DNA from: a virus
Reading direction: 5' to 3' (one strand)
Virus record (IMG/VR): IMGVR_UViG_3300021364_001649
Coordinates: 1 to 22,491 of that record
DNA length: 22,491 nt
The notes beneath the pieces were generated by a model that saw nothing but the letters and a program-made list of their open reading frames with translations, searched no databases and had not been told where the DNA came from. The position numbers and the translations under genes are program-made. Position 1 is the stretch's first letter. Each line of letters begins with the position of its first letter. Of the stretch, positions 1 to 7,698 are shown in pieces.

Positions 1-273
1 TTTAAGGCACCAGAAAGGTTGGCATCAGCAGCTGACAAGTTACCTGATAATGTAGCAGAAGCAGTAGATAAAGATCCACTCAAAGATGCAGAAGCAGCAC
101 TAATTGAACTGGTCACACCCAAGGTTCCACCAATGGTAGAATTACCTGTGATAGTAGCAGTAGCACCACCAACATCACCAGTGGTATTTAAGTCACCGGA
201 TAAGTTAGCATCAGCAGCTGCTAAATCACCTGATAATGTAGCAGAAGCAGCAGATAAAGATCCACTCAAAGAT
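1..273 (-). repeat. 186-bp in-frame tandem repeat, about 1.5 copies visible
   Basis: Bases 1-87 match 187-273 with a constant 186-base offset. An exact 21-base block occurs at 67-87 and again at 253-273. The offset equals 62 codons, so the repeat is in frame in the fibre-like gene. Bases 88-186 would be the rest of one unit. The array probably continues beyond the left edge, which cannot be seen here. Confidence 0.8.
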
Positions 274-473
274 TTACTTGCAAATGAAACAGCATCATCA
301 GAATGTAAGTCGGCAATCTTTCTTATATCTGCACCCGAAAGTGGAGATACAACACCAGTACCAGACTCGTCTTCTGATCTACCTAGAATCTTACCAGATT
401 CAATAGTTGCAAGGTTTGATAAACTTACAGAAAATCCTCTTACCTGAGATGAAGCTCGAAGCTTTAATGTCAT
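1..473 (-). CDS. Repetitive fibre-like virion protein, N-terminal part (runs off left edge)
   Basis: An open frame starts with ATG at 473-471 and stays open for 157 codons to the window edge, so the C-terminus is missing. A strong Shine-Dalgarno AAGGAG (479-484) lies 5 bases before the ATG. The first ~57 residues (MTLKLRASSQVRGFSVSLSN...) look non-repetitive. After that the sequence is rich in Ala, Ser, Gly, Thr and Leu, with recurring LSGxL and ATLSG motifs, and no Cys. A 62-codon (186 bp) period is visible: the segment SLSGSLSxASATLSG..AADANLSG appears twice. Such LSGDL/ATxxG repeats are typical of shaft regions in fibre or structural proteins of T4-like marine phages; the fibre role is inference. 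The gene follows the 452-residue gene after a 100-base gap. The plus-strand open frame over the same bases is a mirror of this composition. Confidence 0.8.
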   Translation of the reverse strand, partial: MTLKLRASSQVRGFSVSLSNLATIESGKILGRSEDESGTGVVSPLSGADIRKIADLHSDDAVSFASKSLSGSLSAASATLSGDLAAADANLSGDLNTTGDVGGATATITGNSTIGGTLGVTSSISAASASLSGSLSTASATLSGNLSAADANLSGAL

Positions 474-478
474 TTTTA

Positions 479-484
479 CTCCTT
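479..484 (-). promoter_or_regulatory. Shine-Dalgarno of the partial fibre-like gene
   Basis: On the minus strand AAGGAG lies 5 bases before the ATG at 473 and fixes the start of the partial gene. The 100-base gap 474-573 otherwise holds AT-rich sequence with an alternating TATATATA stretch near 535-545. It has no exact TATAAATA box, so I do not call a promoter. Confidence 0.75.
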
Positions 485-573
485 GAAAAGTAAATCATAT
501 AACATAATCTAGTTTTTTCCAAGTTTCACCTTAATTATATATATAAGACTTATGGAGTGTAAAATGAAAATAT

Positions 574-1932
574 TTAAGTTTTTATGTAAATAATTCTAAC
601 GACATCACCAACATCCAAGAGTAAATTTGAAATATCCACCCTAGTTGCCGATAAAAATGTGTAATTTGTTGAGTAAATATTGACAACACCATTGATATGA
701 AATTCAGACAATTCATAGTAATTGCTATCGACAGATGCTGATAAATCTAGATAGGAGTTATCCAAATCACTTTGACTTATTGTGAAAACATCTGCTTGCA
801 TACTATCAAAAGATGCAGAAGACCCTATATTTGCTGGGTTTATGAATTCGAATTTCTTTAAAGCATTGTTGTAGGATGGGATGTATCCATTCTGTAGATT
901 GGATTTATCAACATCATCCATATCAAGAATATTGACAGCACCACCACCGGCAGAAGAAGAAGCTATGAAAGACATTCTAGTGACTTGATTAGTAATATGA
1001 TTTCTAAAGTCTGAAAAATCATTTACCATTTTACTGAGTCTATCTTCATACCCATCTTTTGTTTTTTGAAGTAAATCTTCATACTTACTTTCAAGTTCTA
1101 ATATTTTTTGATCAACCTCTTCTCTGTAAGAAGTGTCAACACTAGTCTCGACTTTGGTTGGGATATTTTTCAATTCGGATTGGTCAATCTCAACTATTTT
1201 ATAGAAGGAGTTTTCCTTTATCACACTTTCCGATTTTTTCAAGTTCTCTTCAATTGAAATGATTTCCTTTTTATCTTCTTCGATTGAGAAAACATCCGGT
1301 TCATTTTCGGGAATCTGTTCTCTTTCTTCCCTAGTTAAGATTTTTCTACTGTTTAAGTCCTTCTTTAACTTATCTATGATACTATAATCATAATTTTCTT
1401 CTTCTTTGAAATGCTCTTCAAAAACTAAATCATCAATATTTCCAAGAGAATCCAAACAAACATCGAAAATATTATTTTGTTGTTGAGGTTCAAGTGGAGT
1501 AGTATCACTCTCTAAAACTACAATTTCGGGGATTGGTTGATGGAAGTCTTCTTTAAAAATAGAATCAATATCTTCTATTTTATTCTCATTCAGATTGATA
1601 GAAAAGTTTTGAATAAGTTTGAAATGCTTTCGGAAATCTGAATCGTTTAATTTTTTTACAGAATTCAAATCTATATTGAAAGACATTCCAAGATTAGGTA
1701 CAAACTCTTCTTTAAAAATAGAATCAATATCTTCTATTTTATTTTTACTCAAATTGACGGAGAAACTCTCATTTAAATTAAACTGCTCTGTGAAAATCTC
1801 ATCTATATTATTTTTAGAAATTTCATCCAACTCAACAGAAAAATTTTGAATATTGAAAAGATCTTCAAAAGGTTTGTCAAAACCTTCTGACAAAATAGAT
1901 TCAACATCCATATCAAGTTCAAAATCAATCAT
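574..1932 (-). CDS. Unrecognised 452-residue repeat/coiled-coil protein with fibre-like C-terminus
   Basis: I do not recognise this gene as a T4 orthologue. Residues ~31-137 hold four degenerate copies of a ~26-residue acidic unit of the form F-S-[VI]-x-L-x(5-8)-I-D-x-I-F-x-E-x-F; two copies share KIEDIDSIFKE. Residues ~140-260 are acidic and probably disordered. Residues ~265-325 (REEVDQKILELESKYEDLL...) form a likely coiled coil. After a SSSAGGG linker comes MDDVDKSNLQNG..SYNNALKKFEF, which resembles the DDVD-type segment of cyanophage structural proteins, and then a beta-rich C-terminal domain of about 75 residues. The ATG overlaps the gp20 stop (ATGA), so translation is probably coupled; a TATAAATA box lies 64 bases upstream inside gp20. 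It sits where T4 has 67-68-21. A trimeric fibre-like or head/tail decoration protein is plausible. A scaffold-like role from the acidic N-terminal half is also possible. Neither is proven. Confidence 0.85.
   Translation of the reverse strand: MIDFELDMDVESILSEGFDKPFEDLFNIQNFSVELDEISKNNIDEIFTEQFNLNESFSVNLSKNKIEDIDSIFKEEFVPNLGMSFNIDLNSVKKLNDSDFRKHFKLIQNFSINLNENKIEDIDSIFKEDFHQPIPEIVVLESDTTPLEPQQQNNIFDVCLDSLGNIDDLVFEEHFKEEENYDYSIIDKLKKDLNSRKILTREEREQIPENEPDVFSIEEDKKEIISIEENLKKSESVIKENSFYKIVEIDQSELKNIPTKVETSVDTSYREEVDQKILELESKYEDLLQKTKDGYEDRLSKMVNDFSDFRNHITNQVTRMSFIASSSAGGGAVNILDMDDVDKSNLQNGYIPSYNNALKKFEFINPANIGSSASFDSMQADVFTISQSDLDNSYLDLSASVDSNYYELSEFHINGVVNIYSTNYTFLSATRVDISNLLLDVGDVVRIIYIKT
1547..1743 (-). 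repeat. 38-bp exact direct repeat inside the 452-residue gene
   Basis: An identical 38-base block occurs at 1547-1584 and 1706-1743, 159 bases (53 codons) apart. It encodes the shared NKIEDIDSIFKE stretch of the N-terminal protein repeats. The other repeat copies of the same protein are much more diverged in DNA, so these two look recently duplicated or gene-converted. Confidence 0.85.
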
Positions 1933-3635
1933 CGTCCCTCATCCAAAACTTCAGACATTCTTTCCAGCAATTGTGAAACAGTCTTAGTATCCGAACTATT
2001 TATACTTTCAAAGTTTGAAACCAATTCACTTTCATCTAAAACTTCTTTTGAAGTTTCAGAAGTTTTTTTGTCATCAGATAATTCAGCACCAGCATTTCCA
2101 AAATCATCAGGAGTAATATCACCGACACCCTGTTCTTTATCAATCTCTTTCTTCATAGCAGCAATCTCAGCATCACTGAACTTAAACACATTGTTATACA
2201 TCCATCTACGAGATAGGTATTCACCAATATATGATTCTGCTTCAGTTGCCAAATTAAATCTTTCTCTCAAAAGTTCCATAGTCTTGAGTTCAGAGAAATA
2301 AGAATTGTTAGAGTATACAAATTCAATCCTATCTTTGTTTTCTTCCCACTCTTCCTTACTCATTATACCTTTCATAACGAGTTGAGTTGATAGAAGATCA
2401 TAGAATATGTCAGAGAATCTTCTTCTTAATCTATCGATAAATTTAGCAAACTTCACTTCATCTCTGGTTATTTCACCAGCTCTACCCATATTGAAAGCAG
2501 TGTCTTGTTCTAATCTGGAAGTTGGAATGTTCAATGCTTTGTAAAGTTTCTTTTTAAAATACTCGACATCTTCCATTTCACCAAGATTCTGACCAGCAGG
2601 TAAAGTTGAAATTTCAGTTCCAGACTTACCTTCTCTTCTTGGCAACCAATAATCTTCAGTCATTGTTGTAAATTTTCTGTCATCTCGAACTTCACCTGTT
2701 GATGAATCATAGACCAATTTATTTCTAAACCTTCTCATGATATCTTGGAGGTATTGTTCTGCTTTGGTTCTTGGAAGATTACCCACATCAATATAGAATA
2801 CACGTCTTTCGGGTGCTCTGGAGATTCGATATATGACCACACTATCTTCTAGCATTAATAATTGATTTAACGTCTTCATTGCCTTGTGAAGGTGTGAGAG
2901 AACCTGTTCCTTTTCACTATCAAACAACCCAGAATGAGCATAAGCAATATTCTCCATAGGTATTTTTATGTTGGTTGTAAGATTTGTATTTGAAGATGTA
3001 TATCCCGGATGGTAATTTGATTGCTTAGTGTACACATAATACTCTTTAACATCAGTAATATATTGAACACCAGTTTTTTCATCTGTCTTCTTAATTATCT
3101 CTTTAACCTTTTTAATGTTCAGAGAATCCAACCTTTTAACAGAATGAAGACCTTTGCTCCTATTTTTATTTGGAACCTTTTGATAGAATATTCTACCATC
3201 AATATACCAAGATTTGAATATCTCAAAACCTTTTGATCTAAACTCTAAAACATCAAGGACATTTGAGAACTCTTCTGCAACTTTCTTTTGAACTGATTTT
3301 GACCAAGCAGTTCTCTGTAAATCAACTTTAACAGTATCTTCCCTTTCATCACCAACAATTGAATCAACAACAATATCATTAATTGCTTCATCAACTTCTG
3401 GTTGGAAAGCCATGTTCCTGTATTTTTTTATTAAGTCTTTCTCATTTTGAAAAGAACTATCATAGTTGAGTGTGGTTCCAGAAGTAAAGAAAACACCAGC
3501 ACCATCTTTATCTTGTGTGATTTCAACAATCTTTGAACCATCTTCATTTGGTTCATTTAATATAGGTGGTAGTGGTTTTTCATCTGTCTTTAGAAAACCG
3601 AATAAATCAAATTCATAACCTAGAAATTTTGGCAT
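1929..3635 (-). CDS. gp20: Portal vertex protein of head (gp20)
   Basis: This is the T4 gp20-type portal, a ring at one head vertex that nucleates prohead assembly, carries the DNA channel and docks the terminase and neck. Visible family signatures are N-terminal FLGYEFDLFGF, EVDEAINDIVVDSIVGDE, the central ISRAPERRVFYIDVGNLPR, and KALNIPTSRLEQDTAFNMGR followed by EITRDEVKFAKFIDRLRRRF. The length of 568 residues is close to T4 (524). I choose ATG at 3635 (MPKFLGYE...) because GGAGA at 3641-3645 lies 5 bases before it. A TTG start at 3647 would put that ribosome site inside the gene. It follows a rho-independent terminator after gp19, so it needs its own promoter or readthrough. Its last codons carry a TATAAATA box and overlap the next start. 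Confidence 0.97.
   Translation of the reverse strand: MPKFLGYEFDLFGFLKTDEKPLPPILNEPNEDGSKIVEITQDKDGAGVFFTSGTTLNYDSSFQNEKDLIKKYRNMAFQPEVDEAINDIVVDSIVGDEREDTVKVDLQRTAWSKSVQKKVAEEFSNVLDVLEFRSKGFEIFKSWYIDGRIFYQKVPNKNRSKGLHSVKRLDSLNIKKVKEIIKKTDEKTGVQYITDVKEYYVYTKQSNYHPGYTSSNTNLTTNIKIPMENIAYAHSGLFDSEKEQVLSHLHKAMKTLNQLLMLEDSVVIYRISRAPERRVFYIDVGNLPRTKAEQYLQDIMRRFRNKLVYDSSTGEVRDDRKFTTMTEDYWLPRREGKSGTEISTLPAGQNLGEMEDVEYFKKKLYKALNIPTSRLEQDTAFNMGRAGEITRDEVKFAKFIDRLRRRFSDIFYDLLSTQLVMKGIMSKEEWEENKDRIEFVYSNNSYFSELKTMELLRERFNLATEAESYIGEYLSRRWMYNNVFKFSDAEIAAMKKEIDKEQGVGDITPDDFGNAGAELSDDKKTSETSKEVLDESELVSNFESINSSDTKTVSQLLERMSEVLDEGR
1997..2004 (-). promoter_or_regulatory. Late promoter box TATAAATA inside gp20 3' end
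   Basis: An exact TATAAATA on the minus strand lies within the codons for S-I-N-S near the gp20 C-terminus. By T4 late-promoter geometry the start of transcription would be near 1991, giving a ~59-base leader before the 452-residue gene at 1932. Position relative to a start codon supports it; there is no experimental evidence. Confidence 0.6.
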
Positions 3636-3640
3636 TATAT

Positions 3641-3645
3641 TCTCC
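3641..3645 (-). promoter_or_regulatory. Shine-Dalgarno that sets the gp20 start
   Basis: GGAGA on the minus strand lies 5 bases before ATG 3635. The in-frame TTG at 3647 is upstream of and adjacent to this site, so 3635 is the supported start. The resulting protein begins MPKFLGYEF. Confidence 0.8.
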
Positions 3646-3653
3646 AATAATAT

Positions 3654-3688
3654 AAAAAAAAGAGTCCTACTATTATTTAGTAGAACCC
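3654..3688 (-). terminator. Rho-independent terminator after gp19
   Basis: On the minus strand an 11-bp stem forms between GGGTTCTACTA (3688-3678) and TAGTAGGACTC (3672-3662), with two G-U pairs and a five-base loop (3677-3673). Eight consecutive T follow (3661-3654). It lies 26 bases after the gp19 stop. On the plus strand the stem is followed only by TTCTTTATAG, so it is unlikely to work in that direction. Confidence 0.88.
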
Positions 3689-3689
3689 T

Positions 3690-3697
3690 TCTTTATA
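3690..3697 (-). promoter_or_regulatory. Imperfect late promoter box TATAAAGA before gp20
   Basis: TATAAAGA matches seven of eight bases of the late box and abuts the 5' arm of the terminator hairpin. Predicted initiation near 3684 would fall inside that arm. A transcript starting there would lack the GGGT that closes the stem, which could let it pass the terminator and express gp20. This is inference from geometry only. Confidence 0.3.
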
Positions 3698-3713
3698 GTT
3701 ATATAAACTGTTA

Positions 3714-4268
3714 TTAACTAGTTCCGTTATTACCTTTTGGGTAATTCTGTCCAGAAACTTCCCACCAGTCAACAGAAAAAGTTGCTTCGAATTCTTCAAT
3801 ATCTTCACTATCCCAAGACAAGTCAATCTGAGCAATTTCAGTTGGGAAAATTCCCTTGAAATTGTATTCTCTCAATTTAGAACCATCTTTGGATAACTGA
3901 GTCACTTTTCCTGTAGTCTTATATTCAAGAGGATTGACTCTTTGAGTGTTATCAACATGACCGTTCATGAAATTCATCCATTTTTCCAAATCATTTCTGA
4001 TAGCAAAATCTTCATCATTGATTACTGTCACAGTCCAGTCAGCAAATTCTGGTCTATTTCCAGCAAGAGCAATCTTTCTGCCCATATAATCAACTTGAAC
4101 TTTATTAACTGTGGAAGCAGGAATTTGAGATGCTTTACACAAAAACTGAAGTTTCTCTCCGGATATAGCACTAATACCATCTGGAAAGTCAAAAGTTACT
4201 TTGAATAGGCAGTTTCTTGCTCCACCACCAACCAAATTCGATTTAATATTCTGTATTGAATAAGCCAT
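3714..4268 (-). CDS. gp19: Tail tube protein (gp19)
   Basis: This is the T4 gp19-type major tail tube subunit; it polymerises as stacked hexamers on the baseplate inside the sheath and forms the DNA channel. Conserved stretches are LQFLCKASQIPAS, VQVDYMGRKIALAGNR, FADWTVTVINDEDFAIRNDLEKWM, and near the C-terminus the DLSWDSEDIEEFEATFSVDWWEV segment. They line up with T4 FQCKATALPAG, GFMNRKINVAGDR, DDWTVTVMNDE, and LDWDSNNEIQTFEVTLALDYWE. Length 184 residues versus 163 in T4, with a short Gly/Asn-rich tail. AGGAG at 4278-4282 lies nine bases before the ATG. The gene follows gp18 after 17 bases, so both are probably on one transcript that ends at the terminator just downstream. This fits their need in fixed high ratio. 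Confidence 0.97.
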   Translation of the reverse strand: MAYSIQNIKSNLVGGGARNCLFKVTFDFPDGISAISGEKLQFLCKASQIPASTVNKVQVDYMGRKIALAGNRPEFADWTVTVINDEDFAIRNDLEKWMNFMNGHVDNTQRVNPLEYKTTGKVTQLSKDGSKLREYNFKGIFPTEIAQIDLSWDSEDIEEFEATFSVDWWEVSGQNYPKGNNGTS

Positions 4269-4285
4269 TTTTCTATTCTCCTATC

Positions 4286-6001
4286 TTATACCGAACCAAC
4301 AACTTCACTAAATTCAACATCTGTTCGAACAGCAACGAAATTTAGTTCAATGAAGTTAATACTTCTGGCAGGTTTAATGTAAATGTCACCTATAAATCGA
4401 TTTTGATCTATAACTTGACCAGTATTATTAGTTTCATCACAAACAACTAAGAAATCAGTGATTCCTTGTCTTCCCTGTACTTCTTCTAAGAAAGGTATAA
4501 CAGTGCTCTTGAATCTCTCTCTAGTAAATTCAGTGTTCAATTCAAACAAGAATGACCTAGCAGTTCTTGAAATAGTCTTTCTCAAAACAATGAATAGTCT
4601 TCGAACATTAATTCTATCAAATGCGGAAGGTCTTTTCAACATTGTTCTATCACCGTAAAGGATTGCACCTTCACCGGGGAAAGTTGTAACTGAGTTAATA
4701 CCTAGAGGATAAAGAACATCTCTTTCTGCTTTCTTGGATTTCCAAGCAAGTTTGATAACATTCTTTAAAGACCGACCACCGGGACTGAACCAAGCAGCTC
4801 TTTCTAAATCAGTTTCTGCCATCAATCCAGCAGTATCCCCATTACAAGGAACCCATCTATTTAAGTTATTATACTTATCAAATTGGTATTTCCAGTTATC
4901 ATCCATAACCATGAAACTACCTTTTAGGTCTTTCAACCCACCAACATTCAATGTTTCTCTAAAAGTTTTTACATTATCCATTGGTGTTATTGCGTTTACA
5001 ACATCATCTTTCTCAGGTGAAATGACACCTAGACAATCTTGTCTTGAAGAAGCAATATCAAATATTTTGTTTATAACTGTAACATCAGCAGCACCAGCTA
5101 AAAGAAATGATATATCAACCAATTCATCGTCAACAAAAAGGTCAAGAGCATCAACCCTACCTGCTTGATCAATTGTTCCGTCCAAACCACCTGAAAATGA
5201 GTGTGTGGATTCAGGGTCATTACCCCCATGACCAGCATCTACAAGCATAAGGTCTGCGGAGTCACCAAGAATATTTGAAACTGTACCATCAGCAGCATAT
5301 GTGACAACTTCTTCTGCTAATTTTCCCCAATCCGACATTTCAGCATAAGCACCTAAACTCCAAACATATTCAGAGGAGTCATTTATAACTTTTTCGTAGT
5401 ATGTGGAAGATCCATCTTCAGATTTTCCATCTGAAAACTTAGAAAGGAAATCATATTTTTCTAAAACAGTTCCCTTTTCACCTGAAATATAACCATCTTC
5501 ATCTACAACAACAATGTGAAGTTCATCATAGTCAGGTCTCTCTGAAAATAAACTTTCATATGCCCATCCACTGTAATTTGATCGGTCAGCAACACTAATT
5601 TTTAAACTATCACCCAATTTTCCGGGATATTTTGCTGCCCATTCACCATTACCGTTAAAAACACTTGCTTCAAAATCATCGAGATTTTTAATTAATGCTG
5701 CATTTACACTTCCGTTTCCAGCAGCAGAATTTAGAGCATCCGATTTTAATGCTCTTGAAACATATAATGCTCCAGAATAAGATAAAAAATTCTTTGCTGT
5801 GAACCAATCAGAAGCATTGTCATTGTTTGGTTTTCCAAAAACATCAACCAAGTCTAATTCATCCGTCACTAATACCAATTTCTCTGCTGGACCCCACTGG
5901 GCATGGATAGCAATTCCACCCTCAGTAGACGCAACAGCAGGTGTAACTGTTGTCAAATCTATTTCTCTTGTTATAACACCGGGACTTAATAATGATGCCA
6001 T
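4286..6001 (-). CDS. gp18: Contractile tail sheath protein (gp18)
   Basis: This is the major sheath subunit; it assembles around the gp19 tube in the extended state and contracts on infection. The N-terminus MASLLSPGVITREIDLTTVTPAV..EGGIAIHAQWGPAEK..LVTDELDLVDVFGKPN matches T4 gp18 (LLSPGIELKET..., FQWGPA, LVNTFGQPT). The C-terminal domain has GINSVTTFPGEGAILYGDRT, SAFDRINVRRLFIVLRKTI, and FELNTEFTRERFKSTVIPFLEEVQG, typical of the sheath fold shared with other contractile systems. Length is 571 residues, shorter than T4 (659), probably through smaller surface domains in the middle. It has its own late promoter box (6049-6056) and a very strong ribosome site AAGGAGA, as expected for one of the most abundant virion proteins. 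Confidence 0.97.
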   Translation of the reverse strand: MASLLSPGVITREIDLTTVTPAVASTEGGIAIHAQWGPAEKLVLVTDELDLVDVFGKPNNDNASDWFTAKNFLSYSGALYVSRALKSDALNSAAGNGSVNAALIKNLDDFEASVFNGNGEWAAKYPGKLGDSLKISVADRSNYSGWAYESLFSERPDYDELHIVVVDEDGYISGEKGTVLEKYDFLSKFSDGKSEDGSSTYYEKVINDSSEYVWSLGAYAEMSDWGKLAEEVVTYAADGTVSNILGDSADLMLVDAGHGGNDPESTHSFSGGLDGTIDQAGRVDALDLFVDDELVDISFLLAGAADVTVINKIFDIASSRQDCLGVISPEKDDVVNAITPMDNVKTFRETLNVGGLKDLKGSFMVMDDNWKYQFDKYNNLNRWVPCNGDTAGLMAETDLERAAWFSPGGRSLKNVIKLAWKSKKAERDVLYPLGINSVTTFPGEGAILYGDRTMLKRPSAFDRINVRRLFIVLRKTISRTARSFLFELNTEFTRERFKSTVIPFLEEVQGRQGITDFLVVCDETNNTGQVIDQNRFIGDIYIKPARSINFIELNFVAVRTDVEFSEVVGSV

Positions 6002-6006
6002 ATTTT

Positions 6007-6013
6007 TCTCCTT
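6007..6013 (-). promoter_or_regulatory. Strong Shine-Dalgarno of gp18
   Basis: AAGGAGA lies five bases before the ATG at 6001, inside the 68-base gp17-gp18 gap. The match is among the longest ribosome sites in the window, in keeping with high sheath output. Confidence 0.8.
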
Positions 6014-6048
6014 TTTATAAAAAAATAAAATTATTTTTCAATCAATGA

Positions 6049-6056
6049 TATTTATA
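6049..6056 (-). promoter_or_regulatory. Late promoter box TATAAATA upstream of gp18
   Basis: Exact TATAAATA on the minus strand in the 68-base intergenic gap after gp17. Predicted initiation near 6043 gives a ~42-base leader before gp18. It is the best placed of the late boxes: fully intergenic, and followed by a strong ribosome site and an abundant structural protein. Confidence 0.8.
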
Positions 6057-6069
6057 AATTAGGGTATTT

Positions 6070-7698
6070 TCACCTTATAACAAACCAGACAGTTCCCTCG
6101 GAATCAGTGAAACTCTCCTCTTCTTCACCATTAACAACAAATCCGGGAGGTAGGGTTGATTCCATTATTTCCATTTCTCTTTCTTTTTCCAACTTCTTTC
6201 TGATATCAGAGTTTGTAAGTTCTTTGAAATATTCTTGATTTGACACCCAACCAAAGATGATCAAGCACATAACCAAGTCATCATGATAACCCTCTTCTGC
6301 TTCATAACTGTTTCTTTTCTGTACAAAAGTAGATAATTCAGTAATAATATCAACATCGTGGATCAATAGTTTATCAGATTCTATCATGGTTTTCAAGTTA
6401 GCCATACCAATTTTTTTGACATTACCAGTCATTCTAACACCATAATAAACATTACCACCAAAACCAGAAGATATCCTTTGACCTTTTCTTCCACCATGTT
6501 CAGTCATAATCAAGTCTTCGTATTCTAAATCATTGTAAAGGATTGCTCCAACCTGTTCTCCAATATCGTTCACCTCAACCAAAACCATTGCTTGATTGAA
6601 GTGGGTTGCTGTTTCATATATCGTATTTGGGAATACCATAGGGGATATTTCATTATTCTGATACTTTGCTACAACCTTATATGGAAACTCTGAAACATTT
6701 ATTACTGTGAATGCTGAATAGTCTTTCCCTATACCCCTAGAAACATCCACAGTGACTATATACTGGTTTCTTGGTTTAGGTTCTTCATAAATTGCTAAAC
6801 CCCCTTGATACCTCTTAACTGGTCTCTTCCAAACCATTTCTTTAATCTTTGTTGTTGATATCAAAGTGTTTGATGAACCTAAGAAATCGCACTCATACTC
6901 TTGTTGGAATGCTTTTTCTCCAACGTTGGCAAGAGTTTCATCTGCCCAAGCATCATCTCTACTTGGAACTGCTCTCCAATTTGCTTCAAATAGTTTATAA
7001 TTTGATCTACCTTCTTGTGCTTCAACCCACATTCTATAAAAGAAGTTCAATCCATTTGGAGTTGAAATGATAATAACTTTTGTGTTCTTACCAGAAGATA
7101 TCGTTGGATAAACTGCCGTGAAAAAGTCAGCAGCAACATAATCTGGGACAAAGGCAAACTCGTCCAAGAATACTAAATTATATGTTCTTGAACGTCCAGC
7201 ATCACCAGAAGTTGAAGATGATGTGATTGAAGAACCATTTTCAAGTTCTATACTGTGTTTGTTCCAAGTAATAACACCTTGTTGTAACCACATAGGAAGT
7301 TGTTCATATGAATATTTGATTTCTTTTAGAATCTTTTTAGATGTGTCAAACTTATTTGCAAACATACCCACACGATAGTTGTCCTTGAACAGAATAGACC
7401 AAAGAATGAACGATTCAACACCAATAGTCTTTCCAGACTGTCTAGCACATTTTGCTAAAATAAACTTCTCATTTACAAACTTATTGATCATCTCTCTTTG
7501 AAAATCATAAAGTTTGATTACTTGAACACCAGAGTCAATGGTGACAATCTTCATATATTTTTCAATAAAGTAGAAGGGGTCTTGGGCACATTTTACAAAC
7601 TCCTCAACTTGCTCTTTTGTAAATTGGATCTGAGCTCCAACTTTTTTTACAAGTGGGTTTCCTTGAAAATGTTCTATTTCCTGTTCGGGAGTTTCCAT
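6070..7698 (-). CDS. gp17: Large terminase subunit, packaging ATPase and nuclease (gp17)
   Basis: This is the DNA-packaging motor and headful nuclease. The N-terminal ATPase shows Walker A CARQSGKT (about residues 84-91), Walker B LVFLDE (about 175-180) and the ISTPNG coupling motif (about 211-216). The C-terminal RNase H-like nuclease shows IVTVDVSRGIGKDYSAF (catalytic Asp ~318), VLVEVND (Glu ~375) and YHDDLVM (Asp ~473/474), matching T4 D401, E458 and D542. Length is 542 residues versus 610 in T4. A GTG at 7701 is in frame, but the ATG at 7698 forms TGATG with the stop of the zinc-ribbon gene and is preferred; GGGAAG precedes it. The overlap suggests translational coupling, so gp16, the zinc ribbon and gp17 are likely made from one message. 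All key residues are present. Confidence 0.98.
   Translation of the reverse strand: METPEQEIEHFQGNPLVKKVGAQIQFTKEQVEEFVKCAQDPFYFIEKYMKIVTIDSGVQVIKLYDFQREMINKFVNEKFILAKCARQSGKTIGVESFILWSILFKDNYRVGMFANKFDTSKKILKEIKYSYEQLPMWLQQGVITWNKHSIELENGSSITSSSTSGDAGRSRTYNLVFLDEFAFVPDYVAADFFTAVYPTISSGKNTKVIIISTPNGLNFFYRMWVEAQEGRSNYKLFEANWRAVPSRDDAWADETLANVGEKAFQQEYECDFLGSSNTLISTTKIKEMVWKRPVKRYQGGLAIYEEPKPRNQYIVTVDVSRGIGKDYSAFTVINVSEFPYKVVAKYQNNEISPMVFPNTIYETATHFNQAMVLVEVNDIGEQVGAILYNDLEYEDLIMTEHGGRKGQRISSGFGGNVYYGVRMTGNVKKIGMANLKTMIESDKLLIHDVDIITELSTFVQKRNSYEAEEGYHDDLVMCLIIFGWVSNQEYFKELTNSDIRKKLEKEREMEIMESTLPPGFVVNGEEEESFTDSEGTVWFVIR

Noticed and set aside
19-447. 142-codon plus-strand open frame rich in Pro, Val, Ala and Asp
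   Set aside because: It is the mirror of the repetitive minus-strand fibre-like gene, which has a strong ribosome site, the common strand and an uninterrupted frame to the window edge. The plus frame has no ribosome site and only repeats the same low-complexity DNA.
474-573. Late promoter in the gap before the partial fibre-like gene
   Set aside because: The gap has an alternating TATATATA run but no TATAAATA; the match is too weak to separate from AT-rich background.
4734-5168. 144-codon plus-strand open frame within gp18
   Set aside because: It lies wholly inside the well-identified sheath gene on the opposite strand and resembles no known protein; it is a shadow.
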